From positions 1-37,639 of the forward strand of contig JADGJA010000142.1 of NCBI GenBank assembly GCA_027596035.1: a DNA stretch of 37,639 bases, in the 5' to 3' direction. A model generated the notes under the pieces. It saw only the letters and a list, made by a program, of their open reading frames with translations, ran no database searches and was not told the origin of the DNA. The position numbers were made by a program, and so were the translations under genes. This document shows, piece by piece, positions 24,022 through 35,479 of the stretch. The first letter of the stretch is position 1; each line of letters starts with the position of its first letter. This stretch comes from Thoreauomyces humboldtii. Taxonomy: Eukaryota; Chytridiomycota; Chytridiomycetes; Spizellomycetales; Powellomycetaceae.

Positions 24022-25389
24022 CTATTGCTGTGCGCACTGCACTTGGGGACCGTGACCTTCTTCCTCCTCCATGTCCTGACCTCCGTTGCGACTCGCGCGC
24101 TGCTGCTGCATTGGGTCGACGGTGGACAGCACGACGTCCTCAACCTCCTTGCCCGCGAGGGAGGGGAGAGGTTGCCGGGGAGGAAGGGCAGATTCGAGGG
24201 CAGCGAACTTGGTAGCGTCCGCCCAGTTGGGTGGTGGGAACACGATTTCGAACTTGCAGTAAAGGTTTCCTTTGTCGAACGGCCGCTTGTATCTGGAAAT
24301 AGCAAGAAAAGATCAGTTTCCTACGCAATAATGCATTTGAATAAGATTGAACATACGCTGGCATGCCCTCGCCAGAGATGGATTTGACATCTCCAGGCTT
24401 GATGCATTCTCCGGGCAGGATGTTGACGAGCAGAACGCGATCGTCGAGGTGCGTGATGGTGAACTGGCCTCCGGCAAGTGCAGTGACCAGGTCGATCTTG
24501 GCCTCGTAGTAAAGGTCGTCTCCCTTGCGTTTGAATCGGGGGTGCTCCTTCTCCTCGATGACGATGATCACATCTCCGGGTATCACGCCAGGGGTTTGAT
24601 CTCCCTCTCCCGAGAATGTGATCTTCTGGCCGTCCTGCATACCCTTGTCGATGTAGACTTCGAGGATCTGCGTGGGGAAAGTGTCGTCAGTGAAAGCCAC
24701 CAACCTACGCGACCTGATTGATGCTCTTCTCTTACCTTTCGCTCCGAGCCAACCTTCTTTCCGTTGCATCCCTTGCAACGGTCCTTTTCCCGGATCATCT
24801 CGCCCTCGCCGTTGCAGTCGGGGCAGGTCTGCTGCATCTGCTGGATCATGGGACCGATCTGACGCATGATGATCTTGACACCGCGACCCTGACATCCCGT
24901 ACACGTCTTGACTGCGCCCTCCTTTCCGCCCTTGCCGTCGCACTTTTGGCACAGGACCTGCTTCTGCAGGGCGAGTTTGGAGACTTTGCCCTTGTAGAGG
25001 TCCTCCAGGGAGACCTTGAGAGCGTGGGCCATGTCCTTGCCCTTGCGAGGGCCAGACTGGCGTTGACGTCCGCCGCCTCCGAAGAAGCCGCCGTGTCCAC
25101 CGCCGCCGCCTCCGAACAGGTGGGAGAAGAGGTCCTCGGGGGACATGCCGCCGGCACCGCCCCCATCGTTGGAAAGACCCTCCTCTCCGTAGCGATCGTA
25201 CACCTCTCGCTTCTGCGCGTCCGAAAGGATCTCGTAGGCGTGGGAAATGTCTTTGAACTTGTCTCCTGCGTCAGGGTTCTTGTCGGGGTGGTACTTGAGG
25301 GCCAGCTTGCGGTAGGCCTTCTTCAGCTCAGTCTCGGAGGCCGTCGAAGAGACCTCGAGGAGATCGTAGAACTTTGTGTCCTTGACCAT
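24022..25389 (-). CDS. YDJ1: Type I DnaJ co-chaperone, Ydj1-like
   Basis: Three exons (24736-25389, 24357-24667, 24022-24292; introns 68 and 64 nt) give 411 residues. The J domain has the HPD motif ([10 protein letters not shown]). A Gly/Phe-rich linker ([19 protein letters not shown]) follows, then four zinc-finger CxxCxGxG-type repeats ([32 protein letters not shown]), the substrate-binding beta domains ([27 protein letters not shown]) and a C-terminus ending QCAQQ. The last four residues, CAQQ, form a CaaX box, as in Ydj1/DNAJA proteins, predicting farnesylation and ER/membrane association. It stimulates Hsp70 ATPase in folding and in mitochondrial and ER protein import. Very well supported. 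Confidence 0.96.
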
Positions 25390-27490
25390 TTTTCCAGGAA
25401 GGATCGCGCGGGATGTGTTTTGGCTGGTGTTTGAGGAGTGGTAGTGGCGCGAAGGAAGTGACTTTCCTGTGCGTGCGAGTGAGACGGTTGCAGAAGCCTA
25501 GTTTCGGTGTGGAGCAGAGGTTCTGTTTCAATGGAGAGCGGTCAATATTTCGAGATCAGATGAAGGTCCTAGATCTGATGTGTGTGGGGAAATGGGCCAC
25601 GGGGAGTCTTGTTCACACCGGTCCAGCGGTTTTGCAAGCGCACAAGAAGGATTTGCCATAGCAACCGCAAATGACGTTCTGCCCCGCAGGTTCTTCCCAT
25701 GGCACGGGATCCTTACCTTGTGCGGCTGCTAGATTTTCTCGTGTGAATCGGTGAGATTTGAGGACGATCGAGTCGACGGTGAGGAAGAGCAAAGTAGAAA
25801 GGTTTTCAGTTCGCTTACAGTAGAGGTCCCTATGAATGGGGGGTGTTTGGCCTTATGGTGGGGGTTGTGTGGGAGGGGAAGGCAAGGGCTTACTCATCAG
25901 GGAGCGCAGGTCCGAATGACAAGCTGTTTTTTTCTTGCTGGGGATTTCACATGGAAGGATGGAGAAGCGTCCAGAAGGAAAAGAAAAAGGGACATTGGCG
26001 GATTGGCGAACCGCTTGCGGCTGCGGCTTTCGCTCACCCGCTTTTTCGCCAGCCCGCACCTTCCCTGGACACTCACTTGGGAACGTTTCGACGCCCACGG
26101 AGCAAAGAGTCTGGAGATGCTTTCGGCGACCGTTTGTGACCAAGTCGGGCGTGTTGCTGAGACATGCGCGAGCAGCACTTTGGAATGAATATGGCGATAC
26201 CGATATCGACGTGTGGGTGAAGCCTGGGTCTTACATGAGTAAATGACGCTGGCGATAAATTCACTCCGCGACAGATGCTGACCCACATAAGTAAGTGTGT
26301 CGGTGGCGACGGTCTTCAATTGCTTGACGGTAGCGGAATACTTCATTGTAAGGTAGCTCAAACGTACTGTGGGAATTTGTGCAGAAATCCGACAAAAACG
26401 TATATCTCAAAGCGTGTGCCGTCCGATTTCGGTTGTCGGTGTGGTTTTCGCAGCGAAGTCATCTTTGCTTGCTCCATCGCACCATAATTTTGCCGGTCGT
26501 CTGCAGTCAGATCCCTATTCGTGACCCCAATTACAAACAACTCCTCAATCTATTAAACTGGACGCGGTCCTCGTGCAATGTTTTTCTCGGGCATACCGCC
26601 TTCGGGAGCAGCCCCATAAGTCGCTGGCCGCAAACGAGGTTCAGAACCGACGATGATATGCAAGCTGCCAGAACGACATCCTACCTGCACGAGGAGAGAT
26701 GATTTACAAGGAGAGCCTCCAGCTCTGGGCATTTCTGCTGCAGGACGAGGAATCGATCCCGCAGATTTACACATAGCTGTCGACCGCTAGAAACGCCCAT
26801 CAAATATCATCTTCGTGCATCCAACTTGTTCCCCTAGGTACGTGCCGTCCTATGAGGTCGGCGTCTCGAATCTGACACGCTATCTTGCTGTTTACGAGGT
26901 TTTCCGATTAACCCAAAGTATTTCTCAAGAAAATTATGGAACGCTTAGTAGTCTTCGGAACCTGCTTCAAGATGTTCGTGTGCATGTATACTACCAATCC
27001 AAGGCTGCGATCTTGCATTGAACAATTGCTTGTAGATCTTCGCTGAATCGACCTCGAAAAGTCTTACCATCTCAAAGTCTAGCGCATATCTTTGACGAGC
27101 TGATCAAATTGGACTGACTCCTCCCACGTTTCCTCGTGTGGAGTCGAGTTAAGAACGTCTTCTTCCGCCAATTTCGAGATAGCCAACCAGTTGAGACGAA
27201 CCTGCTGGATGCTTTTCATGCGCCGATGCGAAGAACAAAGGCGTCTGGTGAGCCGCAAGATGCGTGGCTGTGCCTTTCCATTTGCACTTGCTACCGGTAA
27301 GCCGCCGCTAGGGCCACACTCTTCCCGCGCACATCGTGGTGTGCCTTTCGGGCAGCTTTCGAACAGAACAGATAGGAAACCGAGCCTGTGCACATAAACG
27401 CAACCGAGCCGATTCCCCCTGCTGCCGACCCCGCCTTACATTGGATAGAGGAACTGATTCGCAGCTGTGGTATTTGTGTTGATGCGGTGG

Positions 27491-27514
27491 CTCGCATCTC
27501 GCATCTCGCATCTC
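27491..27514. repeat. Short tandem repeat, CTCGCAT x3
   Basis: Three perfect copies of a 7-mer followed by a partial copy, in noncoding sequence. Confidence 0.9.
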
Positions 27515-28318
27515 CCTAATTGGGCGGGCTGGGACTGGGCCGAAAAGGCTCTGCAAATTGGTTGCAGAGACTTCTTGCATCTCCCAGCCATCTCCGCTCT
27601 TGATGCGACGGCGGCGCGAAGATTGTGGGGGTCCGGGGGAAAGGCAAGGGGTTGTATCTCTTGGGAAGGTTTAATTTTGGGAGGATGATAGGGGGGACAG
27701 ACAAAAAGACAAGGAGGGAAAGGTTGTCTCCGCCGGGCCCGGTGGGGAGGGGAGGGGAGGAAGGGCGTTCCCGAGCTGCAAACCTTTCGCTTCCCTCCTT
27801 CCGGTTTCAAGGCACTTGGGAGGCTCCAGCCTCGCATGCGCTATGGGAGCCGCCAAAAGTGGATAAGGTGTGGGTGGTGGTGGGTGTCTTTGATGGCCGT
27901 CTCTGTGTCTGTTCCACGAAACAACCTCACACGCGGAAAGGGGAAGGAGATGTGTGCGACCCCACAGTGCCGTATCCCGCCCACTCCACTCCACTTCCTC
28001 CCCTCCCTCCCGCTATCACGCGCGCGCTGGCGAAAAAAACTTAGCCAGTGGAACGCGCCGCGCCTCTCGCTCTCTCCCTTGTTGCGCCTGTTCTTGTCCC
28101 TGGGTCCCCCCTGTGTTTCTCTTGGCTCCCATCGTCCCATAGCCTAGCTGCATATCGGTAGTCAACAAAAGGCTCGCAGGGAAGGGCGGAGTGCGCCTCG
28201 CAAAACAGTTCGCCACGCGTTCGTTCCCTCCTTGTCGTCTCGAAAAATAGCGGCCTATTTTCGTAGTGTGACTCTACCCCTGCAACGCTACAACACCTTC
28301 ACCTGTACAGCTGCCCAA

Positions 28319-28326
28319 GGTATTTA
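28319..28326 (+). promoter_or_regulatory. TATA-like element of the permease gene
   Basis: GTATTTAAG lies about 170 nt before the ATG at 28496. Between them is a long pyrimidine tract (about 28385-28490, CT and CCT runs), a common feature of core promoters and leaders of strongly expressed fungal genes. Confidence 0.45.
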
Positions 28327-28495
28327 AGACACGAGCGGGGTGCGCATCCCTCCTGCTGGCCTTTCTCCTCACCACACTTTCCTACTCCGCTCTCTCTCTC
28401 TCGCTCTCGTTGGCTCTGTTCGTGTCGGTCTCCTCCCTCCTCCCTCCTCCTCCCGCTCTCCTCCCCCCTCTCCCTTCTCTAGTCCCGTCTCCGGT

Positions 28496-30437
28496 ATGGA
28501 ACACGATCAGAAGGTCGATGCGTCTGGCACGTATCCCGCCACCCACATGTCGGCCACCGACAAGTCTCACAACACCCTCTCCTACGAGGATGGTGTCCCC
28601 CCTTACGACAACGAGCTCGGCAACGCTCACCATGACGAACTCCAGCAGGGAGTCGTGCGAGGGATGCACTCGCGTCACATCTCCATGATCTCCATCGGTG
28701 GAACCATCGGAACTGGTCTCTTCATCGCTTCCGGAAAGACCCTCGCTGGCGCGGGTCCTCTCGGCGCCCTTATCGCTTACGCGTTCATGGGCATCACCGT
28801 CTGGTGCATCATGACATCCCTCGGAGAGATGGCCACCTTGATTCCCGTCACTGGATCCTTCAACCACTATGCTGGACGGTTCATCGACCCGGCTCTTGGC
28901 TTCGCTCTTGGATGGAACTGTAAGTGTGACATCGAGACGATGTCCTTGCATTACATTTCAGACCTCTTACCATTCTCTTTTTCCTTTCGATGCAGACTGG
29001 ATCTCGTGGGGTGTCACGATTGCCGCCGAGCTCGCCGCTGCGGGTGTCATCATCTCGTTCTGGAAGGAGGTCATGCCCGTCTTCGTATGGTCGCTGATCC
29101 TCCTCGGAGTGATCACGATATTCAACATGTTCGGTGGTCGAGGCTACGGCGAGACCGAATACTGGCTCTCCCTCATCAAGATCATCACCGTCATCGTCTT
29201 CATCATCGTCGGAGTCATCGTAGCCGCGGGCGGCGTCGGAGGCCACACGTATGGTTTCGAGAACTGGAACAACCCCGGCTACTTCGTCGCCGACGAGACC
29301 ACTGTCGACCCCACCACCGGTGACTCCAACACGACCGGTCTCGGCAACCACTTCTACGACATCGCCAACACCATGATCAACGTCGGTTTCTCGTACATGG
29401 GAACCGAGCTCGTCGGCATCGCCGCCGGTGAGACCGCCAACCCCCGCAAGGCCGTGCCCCGCGCCATCCGCAACGTCTTCTGGCGAATCCTGCTCTTCTT
29501 CCTCGGCTCCATCTTCGTCATGGGTCTCATCATCCCCTGGAACGACCAACGTCTGCTCGATGCCGCCGCCGCCAACTCCGACGCCGGAAGTGGAGTCACC
29601 AGCGATGGAGCTCTCGCAACCCTCGCCCCCTTCACTCTGGTCTTCGTCATCGCCAACATCAAGGGTGCCGCTCAGATCATGAACGTTGTCCTCCTCACCG
29701 TCGTCATCTCCGCGTCCAACTCTGCCCTCTACTGCGGTTCCCGAACCCTGATGGCCATGGCCCGCGAAGGCAAGGCGCCCCGCATCTTCGGCTGGGTGAA
29801 CAAGTGGGGAGTCCCCGTCCCCGCCGTCGCCCTGACCGCCTGCTTCGGTCTGATCGTGACTGCCGCTTCTGTCTACTCTTCCACCGAGGTCCTCCTTTGG
29901 GTCATCTCCCTTTCCTCCGTCTCTGGATTCATCTCCTGGGCCGGCATCGGATGGACTCACTGGCGATTCCGCGCCGCCTACATCGCCCAAGGCCGCGACC
30001 TCAACGCCCTCCCTTACCGGGCCTGGGAGTTCCCCTTCTCCGGTCGTCTCCGTCACACGCAATCCCGCGACCTCCGTCAATCGGGAGCCCCCCTCACCGC
30101 CTCGGACCGTCTCCGCGTCTCGCACGAGATCCCCATCGCCTCCATCTTCGGCGCCGTGGTTTGCACCATCATCACCATCACGGCCGGATTCGCCTCCTTC
30201 ATCCCCGTCTGGAACACGGTCGGCTTCTTCCAAGCCTACATCACCCTCATCATCTTCGTCGTCCTATGGGTCGGTTACAAGGTCATCATGAAGACCAAGA
30301 TGGTCCCTCTCCTCGAGTGCGACTTCGACACCGGCGTCCGATGGGCGGACATCGGCCAGGAGCAGAGGGATTACGTCAAGCGGCCGCGTACCCCTATGGG
30401 TCTCCTCAAGTCGTGCTTTTCCCAGTTCATTGGATAA
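28496..30437 (+). CDS. Amino acid permease, YAT family (APC superfamily)
   Basis: Two exons (28496-28919 and 28996-30437; intron 28920-28995, donor GTAAGT) encode 621 residues. A hydrophilic N-terminus of about 60 residues is followed by VVRGMHSRHISMISIGGTIG and TGLFIASGKTLAGAGP, the AAP signature of transmembrane segment 1. About twelve hydrophobic segments then follow, including IAYAFMGITVWCIM, SLIKIITVIVFIIVGVIVAA, ILLFFLGSIFVMGLIIPW, SASNSALYCGSRTLMAMAREGKAPR and AYITLIIFVVLWVGYKVI. The cytosolic tail starts KTKMVPLLECDFDTG. Such proteins are plasma-membrane, proton-coupled importers. Specificity cannot be read from sequence. The N-terminal tail has several Lys that could be ubiquitinated for endocytic control (inferred). 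The gene is unusually GC3-rich, giving long antisense open frames. Confidence 0.95.
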
Positions 30438-32179
30438 AGCATTTTTGCTGTCCCTTCTCCTCCAATCTGTTTTGATGCATTCATCGTTCTTCTCTGATTC
30501 CTTATTTTTTCTAATATCCACACAAAAGAAGTTTTCGAGCCGTATATCTTCCTTGCTGCGTTGTTGATTCTTGATGCTCCACAGGGATGTCCATCTCAGG
30601 GCGACCCTCAGAAAATTCCACTTTCTCGCAACGCTAGGTGTCGGACGCACGAGATGCAGGAGGGAGGATGGTTGTCTCCCCCGACACCGAGTGATGGCTT
30701 CACTTTCTAAACAGCCTCGAGGAGTAACCGCGATCAGTTGCTCTCCTCGGAGCATCTGGGTCGGCCACCTGGGTGTTTCGCTACGGTCTGGCTGCCCGCC
30801 CGTCCAAGCCATGTCGACTCCGCGCGGGCGCTCAAGGTCAAAGACCGCGCGCATGGTTTCATGCTCGCCGTCTTGCGCGCCAGTTCATCTGGGGCTGCAC
30901 AGGTATCGTTGAATTGTATTTTCCTGCAACCACGAGCAACACCGATCGCTAAAAGACGTCTTTCCTCCTGTTCAGCCTCGACGAGAAACCTTCACGCGCA
31001 CAACATCATTAATCACAGTCACCACCAGGGTCGATGGGGGCACCATGCTCGACGTACAGTATCAGCTCATTGGCCCATCGCACTTCTTTGACGTTTTGCA
31101 ATCACATTGTTGTTCACAAACCGCTTGGACCGGTCCTTGCGTTCTTACTCACCGACCTCCTCGTTCCTCTAGCCTTAGCAGTCCGTCCCTGGGAACGTGC
31201 CGCAGGTCGACGCAGCGGTGGCCCGCTTGAAGGAATTACATTCCTCACCTTGTATCGGAGCATTTTGAGTCTTGCATCTTGCCTGCTGCGTTGTCGACTC
31301 CACACGTTTCAACGCAGTCACGAGCTTAACGCAGTCCAGAGCGCAGCTCGAACAAAGAAGTTGGTGAAGAGGTGAACGCGCATGCATGCCGAGCATTCGG
31401 GCTGCCGAAGTTTTGCTAGTGGGTCCTCGAAAATGGCAGCGGTACATCCTATGCCTGTCGTACCTCCGTCGTGGTCCAGTGAAGACACACTATCTCTTGC
31501 TCTCAGCCAGTCATAGCAGCTCCTGGCCGCCGTGCATGGGTAAGCCATGGGACGACAATTGGGTGCCTCAAAGGGAAAGACTTCACACCCCGCGATTTCC
31601 AACTGGGCTTGCGACGAGAAGTATTCCAAATGGTACTTGAGGAAACCTGTTCGACTTTTGCATCCCTGACAGCAGACGTTACAGACCGTTCATTAATGTC
31701 GTAAGGCCGGATTCCTGTATCGCAAAACCGGTTTGGGGACTTTGGATAGCCTTTTGGGACGAAACGACGTTTTGACAGATCTGTTTCATGTTCTCAATCG
31801 AACTTGCCCCGCATACCAAGACGAGTATCAAAAGGGTTAACAAACCCAAAAACGCTACGTGGTAAAGGGGGAGCACGTAGATGTGCATGGTTACGTTTTG
31901 CCTCTCCGTCCCGGCAGGAACGCGCGTTGTTCTTGATGGGGTAGGATCCCACAACCGTACGAATTGCGTTTCTCACCACCCCCTTCTGCAAGCGCTCCAT
32001 GCGAGTCCAGTAGTCTGGGCGATGTCTGGCCATGCGCGAGACAGACTACAAAAGGCCGCGGCGGCCCGCCCATTCCGCCGCATCTCATCAACCAACCAAC
32101 AACAGCTTTCTCGCCACACATCTCACACCACTCCACCCTTCTTTTAGACTTTTCTAGATCCCACCCCATACACTCAAAC
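30438..32179. other. Gene-poor region between permease and secreted-protein genes
   Basis: 1.74 kb of mainly noncoding sequence: the permease 3' end and the promoter of the secreted protein gene. A minus-strand frame at 31679-31954 includes one hydrophobic stretch (LGLLTLLILVLVCG) that could span a membrane but has no other support. Near the right end a TACAAAAG element (about 32046) and a CA-rich leader precede the ATG at 32180. Confidence 0.4.
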
Positions 32180-32962
32180 ATGAAGTTCTCCACCATCTCC
32201 TGCCTCGCTCTCCTTGCCTCCCCCTTCGTTGCAATGGCCGCCCCCATGCCTCAGTCCACCGACGTTGCTGACTTCGGCGCGACCACCGCCGCCGCGCCCC
32301 TCGGCCCGGGTGCCGCCGCCAGCGCCGCTTCCAAAGCTTCCAAGGCATCCAAGGCATCCAAGGCCAAGAAGGCGGCACAGGCAGCTGCCGCCGCAAAGGC
32401 AGCTGCTGCAAAGACCACGACAGCAAAGCCCGCTGCACCAGCAAAGGCCGGAACCGCCAAGACCGGAACCGCAGCAAAGGCAGGAACTACCAAAGCGACC
32501 GCTGCCTCGGGCATCCCCACCTCCGCCGAACTCGTCGCCGCCGCCAACGCATGGAGGGCCGACACCATGAAGGTGTCCCACTACCTCAACATCGCATCCA
32601 CCCTCACCGGTCAGGCCCTGAAGTCGGCAGCCGCTGCCGCCAACGTTGCCGAAAAGGATGAACTCATCCACAAGGCGGTCATCGACCGTCATCCCATCTC
32701 GAAGACTGCTGCCGTCGTCGCTGCCAACAACATGCTCGTCACCGAGGGACACTTCCAGGCGGTCGTGGATGCGTTGACGGATGTGACTTCGAAGGGCACT
32801 GCCTCCAAGGACACTCCCCCCGTCATCAACGCCAACAGGTGTCCCAACGTCCTGTTCGCTATCGATGCTTACCTCAGGGCGGCTAACACCGCCGCCGGTG
32901 GCAACCAGGTCGCTAACCCCGCGGCTGTCCGCCCGGTCGCTTGTGGTGGTCCTCAGCAGTAA
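32180..32962 (+). CDS. Secreted Ala/Lys-rich protein of unknown function
   Basis: Single-exon frame of 260 residues. It starts with a clear signal peptide (MKFSTISCLALLASPFVAMA, cleavage likely before APMPQ). Residues about 45-115 are a low-complexity segment of Ala, Lys, Ser and Thr, including five tandem (A)SK units and later AKTG/AKAGT units. The C-terminal about 145 residues look folded: SAELVAAANAWRADTMKVSH, LTGQALKSAAAAANVAEKDE, VVAANNMLVTEGHFQAVVDA, then INANRCPNVLFAIDAYLRAA, ending RPVACGGPQQ. The only two cysteines of the mature protein are in this domain and may form a disulphide. I do not recognise the family. A cell-wall or extracellular role is inferred from the signal peptide. 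No GPI-anchor tail is seen. The CA-rich leader and strong codon bias suggest high expression. Confidence 0.85.
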   Translation: MKFSTISCLALLASPFVAMAAPMPQSTDVADFGATTAAAPLGPGAAASAASKASKASKASKAKKAAQAAAAAKAAAAKTTTAKPAAPAKAGTAKTGTAAKAGTTKATAASGIPTSAELVAAANAWRADTMKVSHYLNIASTLTGQALKSAAAAANVAEKDELIHKAVIDRHPISKTAAVVAANNMLVTEGHFQAVVDALTDVTSKGTASKDTPPVINANRCPNVLFAIDAYLRAANTAAGGNQVANPAAVRPVACGGPQQ

Positions 32963-33431
32963 GGACGGTTGATTCGACCCGCTCTTCCTTCTGCTGTTAT
33001 TTTTTTGGACGCTGGCCGTTCTTGGTGCTCGCTTTTGTAAATCTGTCTTTTGGACTGTCTCCTTGTATATAAGTTTTTGAATCGTATAAATCTCACAGCG
33101 AACGTGGCTGTTTTGACTTTCTCTGAGGATGGCTTTCTCGTCTTGTTATGCCTCGGTCCATGCGGGAATCGCTCCTCGACAACTCCGATCGACCCGTTGG
33201 ACAGCGAACCCGTTCCGCCCAGCCTCTGACATGCCGCAAATGTGGCTTCCCCACCTTGAAATAATCACAGCTCCGAAATAGCGGACATCGCGTCATGCTC
33301 CAGATCCTGGAGATGTGGTCGGGCATTTATATGGGAAAGTCGCTTCGGATGGCTTCTTACCGTCAGTAGGCCCTTTCTTATTCAACCAAGCAGTTTGCTT
33401 TGACGGACGAGTGAACGGTGGAGAATCAAGC
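32963..33431. other. Intergenic region
   Basis: The secreted-protein 3' end (T-rich, with ATATAAG and GTATAAAT near 33066-33090) and the promoter of the F-box gene. The F-box frame is open upstream to 33315, so part of this could be coding if the earlier ATG is used. Confidence 0.5.
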
Positions 33432-35479
33432 ATGCGAGTCATTACCGTAATCCACGTCCCTCCTGGACTGAGCGCCGCCGCCGGCCCGACGACGACGAAA
33501 CAGAACCGACGTAACGAGAAACCAGCTGCTGCAAAACTTAAATCGCTTCTCACGACCCACCGACCATCAACGTCTATTCCCGATTCCACCTCCATCCCCA
33601 TCCCCATCATCGCCTGGTTCGATGCATCTCCACCTCAGTTCCCTTCTTCACGCTCCCTCCATCCGAAAAGCCAACCCCACGACCCGACGATCCGTCTGGC
33701 AGATGAACTCCTCCTCGGCATCATCTCCCACGTCTCGGACACGGCGTCCCTCGGAGCCGTGGCCCAGGTCTGTCGAAGATGGAACCGGGTTCTCGACGAC
33801 GAACCGCTTTGGAGGGACCTCTGCGCGTCCAAACGGTTCGCTCCCCTCCTTCGACAGACCAGCAGCAACGGGACCGGATGGGCGTCGAAGCTGGATGTCT
33901 TGATGACCACGATGCGGGACAATGACCGTGACGGTGACGATGAGGCAAAGGACTACGTCCCGAGACTCAGACTCGCGTGTCGACATTGGAAGAGGATATA
34001 CAGGGACAATCATCTCACGAACGTCAACTGGAAGCGAGGGAGATATCGGGTGCGTACCGTCGGCGGGGAACCGGGCGGTATGTCTTTTTTCCTTCTGGCG
34101 TCTGGAGAGGCTACATGCCTTGCGACATGATCGTTTTGCAACCCTTTGGAACAATGTGAGAGACCCAGGCTTGAAACTCACGGATTCCTTTTCTGTTTTG
34201 GTAGGACGCAGCTTTCATATGCAGTTCGACGACTCATGGGTCGTTTCCGTAGCAAGTGGAGGTGCAGGCAAAGTGGTATGTGCCTAGCTGAAGTCGGGGG
34301 GCATTTAATCAAGAGAAAGCTCATGTATCTTCTTGCAGTGGGACATGGACACCGGCGAATGCCACTTTCGACTAGGGGGACACAACGGAACCATATCAGC
34401 CGTCAAGGTGGGTGAAGCAAATCGTTCGCTTGGCCCCCTTGCCTTAGGTCTGTGGCCCTCATCATTGTCGTCGCACCAGCTTGACCGGCGATGGCTTGTC
34501 ACAGGAGGCATCGACTCGATGCTGAAGATATGGGATACCTCGACTGGGCTCTGCGTACGGACGCTGGTCGGTCACACCGGCGAGATCGTCACCGTTCAGC
34601 ACAGCGAAGAGACGGTCGTCTCAGGATCCGAAGACACAACGATAAGGGTATCTGCCCACGCTCAGAGTCACATAACTCCTTTCGCTTACGTTCATGTATC
34701 CGCTTACTCCTAGATCTGGGACCTGGAGACAGGAGAATGTCGTCAAGTCCTGGAAGGACACGACGGAGCCGTGTGTTGTCTCCAGTTCGACGACCGAGTC
34801 GTCATCTCGGGATCTACGGACAATCACATCAAGATCTGGACGCGCTACCCATTCCTTCGTCGAAGCAGCAACGACCTCTCCACCCTCAACCCCCCCGAAC
34901 CTCCATCTCGACACAGCAGTTCCCGGACCCTTCACGGTCACAGAGGCGCGGTCTTCTGTCTGCAGTTTTCGGGTCGATACATCTGCTCGGGGGCCGAAGA
35001 TGCGGAGATCAGATTGTGGAGACGAAGCAGTGGGGAATGTCTGAGGACGTTGAAGGGACACGCCGCTGCTGTCGTCTGTCTCCAGTTCGACGATGTCAAG
35101 ATCGTCAGTGGAGGGTCCGATATGTTCGTGAAGGTAGGTCAGTATCTGTCGCACCGACCAACCTCATTGCTAACGCGCCCTCTGTTCGTTCAGGTTTGGG
35201 ATATCTCGACAGGCGAATGCCTTTACACTTTGGCACAACATACAGCCGCGGTAAGCAACATATCAATGCATCTGCTCGGACTGGAGGGACAAACGTTTCG
35301 ATTGACATTTACTTCGATAGGTGTGGAACTTGAAGTTCAGCGGAACGCGACTTACGACAAGCTCCTTCGACCGGTCTTTGAGGGTATGGGATTTCGGAAC
35401 GCAAGAAGATGAGGACAGACAAACGGTGGATTCGGATGCCAATAGCACGGCCGAGTCTGACGACGAGACGGATGAATGA
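33432..35479 (+). CDS. F-box/WD40 protein (SCF ubiquitin-ligase substrate receptor)
   Basis: Seven exons (33432-34077, 34205-34275, 34339-34407, 34480-34647, 34714-35133, 35194-35250, 35321-35479), frame closed, 529 residues. A basic, Pro/Ser-rich N-terminus leads to an F-box (IRLADELLLGIISHVSDTAS, then VAQVCRRWNRVLDDEPLWRD) that would bind Skp1. After a linker with WKRIYRDNHLTNVNWKRGRY come about seven WD40 repeats, e.g. KIWDTSTGLCVRTLVGHTGE, IWDLETGECRQVLEGHDGAV, LHGHRGAVFCLQFSGRYICS, LKGHAAAVVCLQFDDVKIVS and VWDISTGECLYTLAQHTAA, closing with SSFDRSLRVWDF. The tail is acidic (AESDDETDE). The architecture matches the Cdc4/Met30/beta-TrCP class. I cannot assign the substrate. The frame is also open to an ATG at 33315, which would add 39 residues. 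Confidence 0.9.

Larger units (their letters stand above)
25390..28495. other. Large gene-poor region between divergent DnaJ and permease genes
   Basis: 3.1 kb between divergent start codons. I find no family motif on either strand; open frames stay under about 155 codons and have no spliced partner I can support. Features seen: a CTCGCAT x3 repeat at 27491, a strong G-run strand bias around 27640-27780, and C/T-rich sequence from about 27960 onward leading into the permease leader. It may be a long promoter, or may hide a noncoding RNA or lineage-specific gene. Confidence 0.4.

Noticed and set aside
26700..26790. Possible tRNA around GAATCGATCCC
   Set aside because: Stems cannot be paired in a cloverleaf on either strand.
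27436..27837. Minus-strand frame rich in Pro/Ser within the large gap
   Set aside because: Composition follows the local C/G strand bias. No motif, and the opposite strand is equally open.
28881..30233. 450-codon open frame on the minus strand opposite the permease
   Set aside because: It is a by-product of GC-rich third positions in the real gene: Gly/Asp/Glu-rich and lacking any family motif, while the plus strand encodes a clear permease.
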